This document shows, piece by piece, positions 4,261 through 6,360 of a stretch of DNA of 6,360 nt (the stretch's first letter is position 1; each line of letters begins with the position of its first letter). This DNA is from an uncultured Acetatifactor sp. (GTDB lineage: Bacteria > Bacillota > Clostridia > Lachnospirales > Lachnospiraceae). A program made the translations under genes and the position numbers. The notes beneath the pieces were generated by a model. That model saw only the letters and a list, made by a program, of their open reading frames with translations, was not told the origin of the DNA and did no database searches. The stretch lies in the NCBI GenBank assembly GCA_947631715.1, contig CANRMK010000142.1, positions 1 to 6,360 on the forward strand. The letters run 5' to 3'.

Positions 4261-6360
4261 CTATTTCTCGGACAGCAGGATATTCACTCTGTGCTTTCCG
4301 CTGCAGCAGATCAGGAACGGGTTTTCTTTCATATCCTCCAGATCCGTCTCATGCTCGCCGTTCTGATCCGTATAGCGCACGGTCACGACCATTTTCCTGA
4401 TGACCGCCTTGCTCTTTAAGACATTCAGCTTCATCAGAAGCTGGGACCGCTTAGGCAGCTTCCCGATCTCCCAGCCCGGCCCTCCAAAGCCCTCCAGAGG
4501 ATTCAGGTAATGCTCCAGAGTGCTCTGCAGGAGATTCTGGATCTCAAAGCTGTCGTCCATCTCCGGCACCTCCACCCATACATCCACTGAAATCCTGGCA
4601 AAGAACGGCTCAACGATATTCAAGTCCTCGGGCGCTATGGTCAGCTCGCAGTTTTCCAGCAGATGCCGCTTCAGCGCTCCCGCCACCGTGTGGAAAGAGT
4701 AGGAGCCGGATTCAAAATCCTTAAGCAGGATCACAAAGGTGACGGCTCCGTCCTGCCTCTGCCCGCTTATGGTCTCCCCCGTCACACAGGAAGCCCTGTC
4801 TATCACGTCAGAGTAGCTCAAGATCTCCTGGAGGTAGTCGTCCTCCGACACCAGCCGGTGCCTGGACTTTAAGATATTTGCGCCCCTGAGCAGAGCGCCG
4901 TCCAGATCTTCAATGCTGCTGCCCCCGTATGTCCTCACAGGATTGTAAATGGTCTCCACAAAGGGCAGTACGCCCAGAGGCTCGCTGACAGCCCCCGCCG
5001 GCACATTCCCCTTTTCACCGCTGCAGCAGCGGATCCGGACCCGGAACGTCACATCGTCCACCACAGTGGGAAGCATCGTCCTCATGCCGTCTCCGAACAC
5101 CAGCGTGCCGGACAGCCTATCCAGCATATAGCTTCTTGGGGACGGCGCCTCGTCCAGCTGGTCCGCCTCCTCCCATTTCACAAAGAAAGAAGAGATCTCT
5201 CCCAGCATATCGTACTCGGCCCGCACCGACTGGGGCATATCCTCCAGCATCCGCCGCATCTGCGGCCTGGTGAGGGAGCCCGTCTCGTTCATCCACAGCT
5301 CCGTGTCCAGAATATGGGGCACCCCAAGCCGGACCGTCATATTGGGGGAGGTCTCTTCCAGATAGAAGTCCTCCTCCTCCCTTGTCTCCACATTGACCAC
5401 CCGCACGGCATTGGGCCGGATATCCTTTATGAGCGGCAGCGCAGAGCGGACCGGAAGATCCCCGTCCCCGATCCGGCTCACCCTCAGCCAGCAGGCAGTC
5501 TTTCCCTCCAGAGTGACTGCGTGCATGTCGGCCTGGGGCACGAATATCACAATGCCGGAGCGGGACATATCCGAAGTGTAATCCAGCACTTTCATCTGGC
5601 GGAAGCCCTTGGCGGTGCTGTATTCGAACCGGCATCGGACGCCCTCAAAGCGTATGCCCTCCTCCATCTGGAACAGGATGCTCACCGGACCGGACTCCAG
5701 CTTTCTGTTAAAGCCCAGGTACAGCGCGTCCCCGTTGTATCCGCTTCCGGAAAAGGCGGTAAAGGGCTGCTGCTCCAGGATCTGCCTGGTCAGGTCCAGC
5801 TTTCTGGTGCCCATAACGGCTTCCAGACGCTGAGGCGGTGTATAGTGCCCCTCATAGCTGAAAGACAGGCGGAGATTCTCCACATGGGGATAATGGTGGA
5901 TCCCCGGCCGCATATAACAGTCGTCCGCCTTTTGCAGCTGCATTCTGATGCAGCGCCCCTCGTACGCTCCCGCGCCGGCGGCCTGCCAGTCCGAGGGGCA
6001 CTGGAAAGAGATCTCATAGGTCCCCTTCCTGTCATCGGCGAACAAGCGGCGCACCTCCTGTACGCAGTTCAGCCTCTTCCAGCCGATCCCGTTATAATAT
6101 TCAAAGGAAATCTCCTCCGCACGGGATTCCGCCACCGTGGTGTTGAGCATCGTCCGGGGCTTTCGCTTAATGACCTTTAAGGAGACGTCCTCCTCCGGCC
6201 CGCCCGATATCATTCTGTGCTCCGGGTAGGAAACGTCGAACCGGAGCGTGACCATAGCCCCCGCCTTGCCAAAATAGCTGTCATGGCCGATATAGCACTC
6301 CTGGAACAGAGACAGGGTATCCCCGAAAGGATCAAAGCTCTCCACGTCAAAATCCGTGTC
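4261..6360 (-). CDS. Baseplate J / gp47-family wedge protein, canonical core (5' end outside window)
   Basis: This is a large structural baseplate protein; about 699 residues are visible and the frame stays open to the right edge. A GTG at 6345 could be taken as a start, but codons upstream of it continue without a stop (DTDFD), there is no Shine-Dalgarno site there, and the family's N-terminal NPSDPGIT motif is absent, so this GTG is most likely an internal Val. Numbering from it, FGKAGAMVTLRF (25-36), EYYNGIGWKRL (82-92), LYLGFN (208-213), YMLDRLSGTLVFGDG (406-420), GEKGNVPAG (443-451), YNPVRTYGG (467-475), RLVSEDDYLQEIL (497-509) and YLNPLEGFGGPGWEIG (613-628) follow in the family order, ending with FLICCSGKHRVNI. 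The FGDG loop, lost in the next gene, is intact here. It is first in the visible operon, 27 bp before the second J-type gene. Eukaryote-targeting eCIS, bacteriocin-like tailocin and prophage tail all remain possible; no toxin or fibre is in view. Confidence 0.9.
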   Translation of the reverse strand, partial: DTDFDVESFDPFGDTLSLFQECYIGHDSYFGKAGAMVTLRFDVSYPEHRMISGGPEEDVSLKVIKRKPRTMLNTTVAESRAEEISFEYYNGIGWKRLNCVQEVRRLFADDRKGTYEISFQCPSDWQAAGAGAYEGRCIRMQLQKADDCYMRPGIHHYPHVENLRLSFSYEGHYTPPQRLEAVMGTRKLDLTRQILEQQPFTAFSGSGYNGDALYLGFNRKLESGPVSILFQMEEGIRFEGVRCRFEYSTAKGFRQMKVLDYTSDMSRSGIVIFVPQADMHAVTLEGKTACWLRVSRIGDGDLPVRSALPLIKDIRPNAVRVVNVETREEEDFYLEETSPNMTVRLGVPHILDTELWMNETGSLTRPQMRRMLEDMPQSVRAEYDMLGEISSFFVKWEEADQLDEAPSPRSYMLDRLSGTLVFGDGMRTMLPTVVDDVTFRVRIRCCSGEKGNVPAGAVSEPLGVLPFVETIYNPVRTYGGSSIEDLDGALLRGANILKSRHRLVSEDDYLQEILSYSDVIDRASCVTGETISGQRQDGAVTFVILLKDFESGSYSFHTVAGALKRHLLENCELTIAPEDLNIVEPFFARISVDVWVEVPEMDDSFEIQNLLQSTLEHYLNPLEGFGGPGWEIGKLPKRSQLLMKLNVLKSKAVIRKMVVTVRYTDQNGEHETDLEDMKENPFLICCSGKHRVNILLSEK

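Noticed and set aside
5314..6180. A 288-codon open frame on the plus strand, antisense to the first J-type gene
   Set aside because: It is rich in His, Pro, Gly and Arg without domain logic, and the minus strand carries clear family motifs over the same bases. It is a by-product of GC-rich codon use.
1..6360. CRISPR array, tRNA, rRNA, transposase or integrase
   Set aside because: No spaced direct repeats, no RNA-gene signatures and no recombinase motifs were seen. Nearly every base is within the five minus-strand genes.

Overview
The window is a compact block of five same-strand genes, all read on the minus strand (transcription runs from high to low coordinates). It looks like part of a contractile-injection-system or phage-tail-like baseplate operon, followed by a regulatory or energising pair. 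The purine-rich Shine-Dalgarno sites (AAAGGGG, AAAGGGAG types), the GC-rich codon use and the FtsE-type ATPase suggest a fairly GC-rich Firmicute, perhaps a gut clostridium such as a Lachnospiraceae member. That assignment is an inference from style, not from a marker gene.

Layout in transcription order: (1) 6360-4261, a large baseplate J / gp47-family protein whose 5' end lies outside the window; (2) 4233-2155, a second, divergent J-type baseplate protein with the family's N-terminal WTNYNPSDPGITILE motif; (3) a 99-bp AT-richer spacer at 2154-2056 carrying two perfect hairpins; (4) 2055-955, a P2 gpI-like tail protein; (5) 924-610, a small STAS-domain protein; (6) 613 to the left edge, an FtsE-like ABC ATPase cut off by the window end. 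The ATPase gene runs straight off the edge, so it has no stop in view. Gene spacings are 27, 99 and 30 bp, and the last pair overlaps by ATGA.

Working together: the two J proteins and the gpI protein are expected to form the baseplate wedges that join a sheath-tube machine to its tip. The unexpected part is what follows. A STAS protein (anti-sigma-antagonist fold, phosphorylatable serine kept) is translationally coupled to an FtsE-type ATPase. This could be a partner-switch regulator of the cluster. It could also be an MlaB-MlaF-like STAS/ABC module, or an FtsEX-like device acting on the cell wall to assemble, anchor or release the particle. No sheath, tube, spike, AAA+ ATPase, integrase, lysin or holin gene is present in this window, so the eCIS, tailocin and prophage readings cannot be separated from this sequence alone. 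No operon promoter and no convincing terminator are visible.
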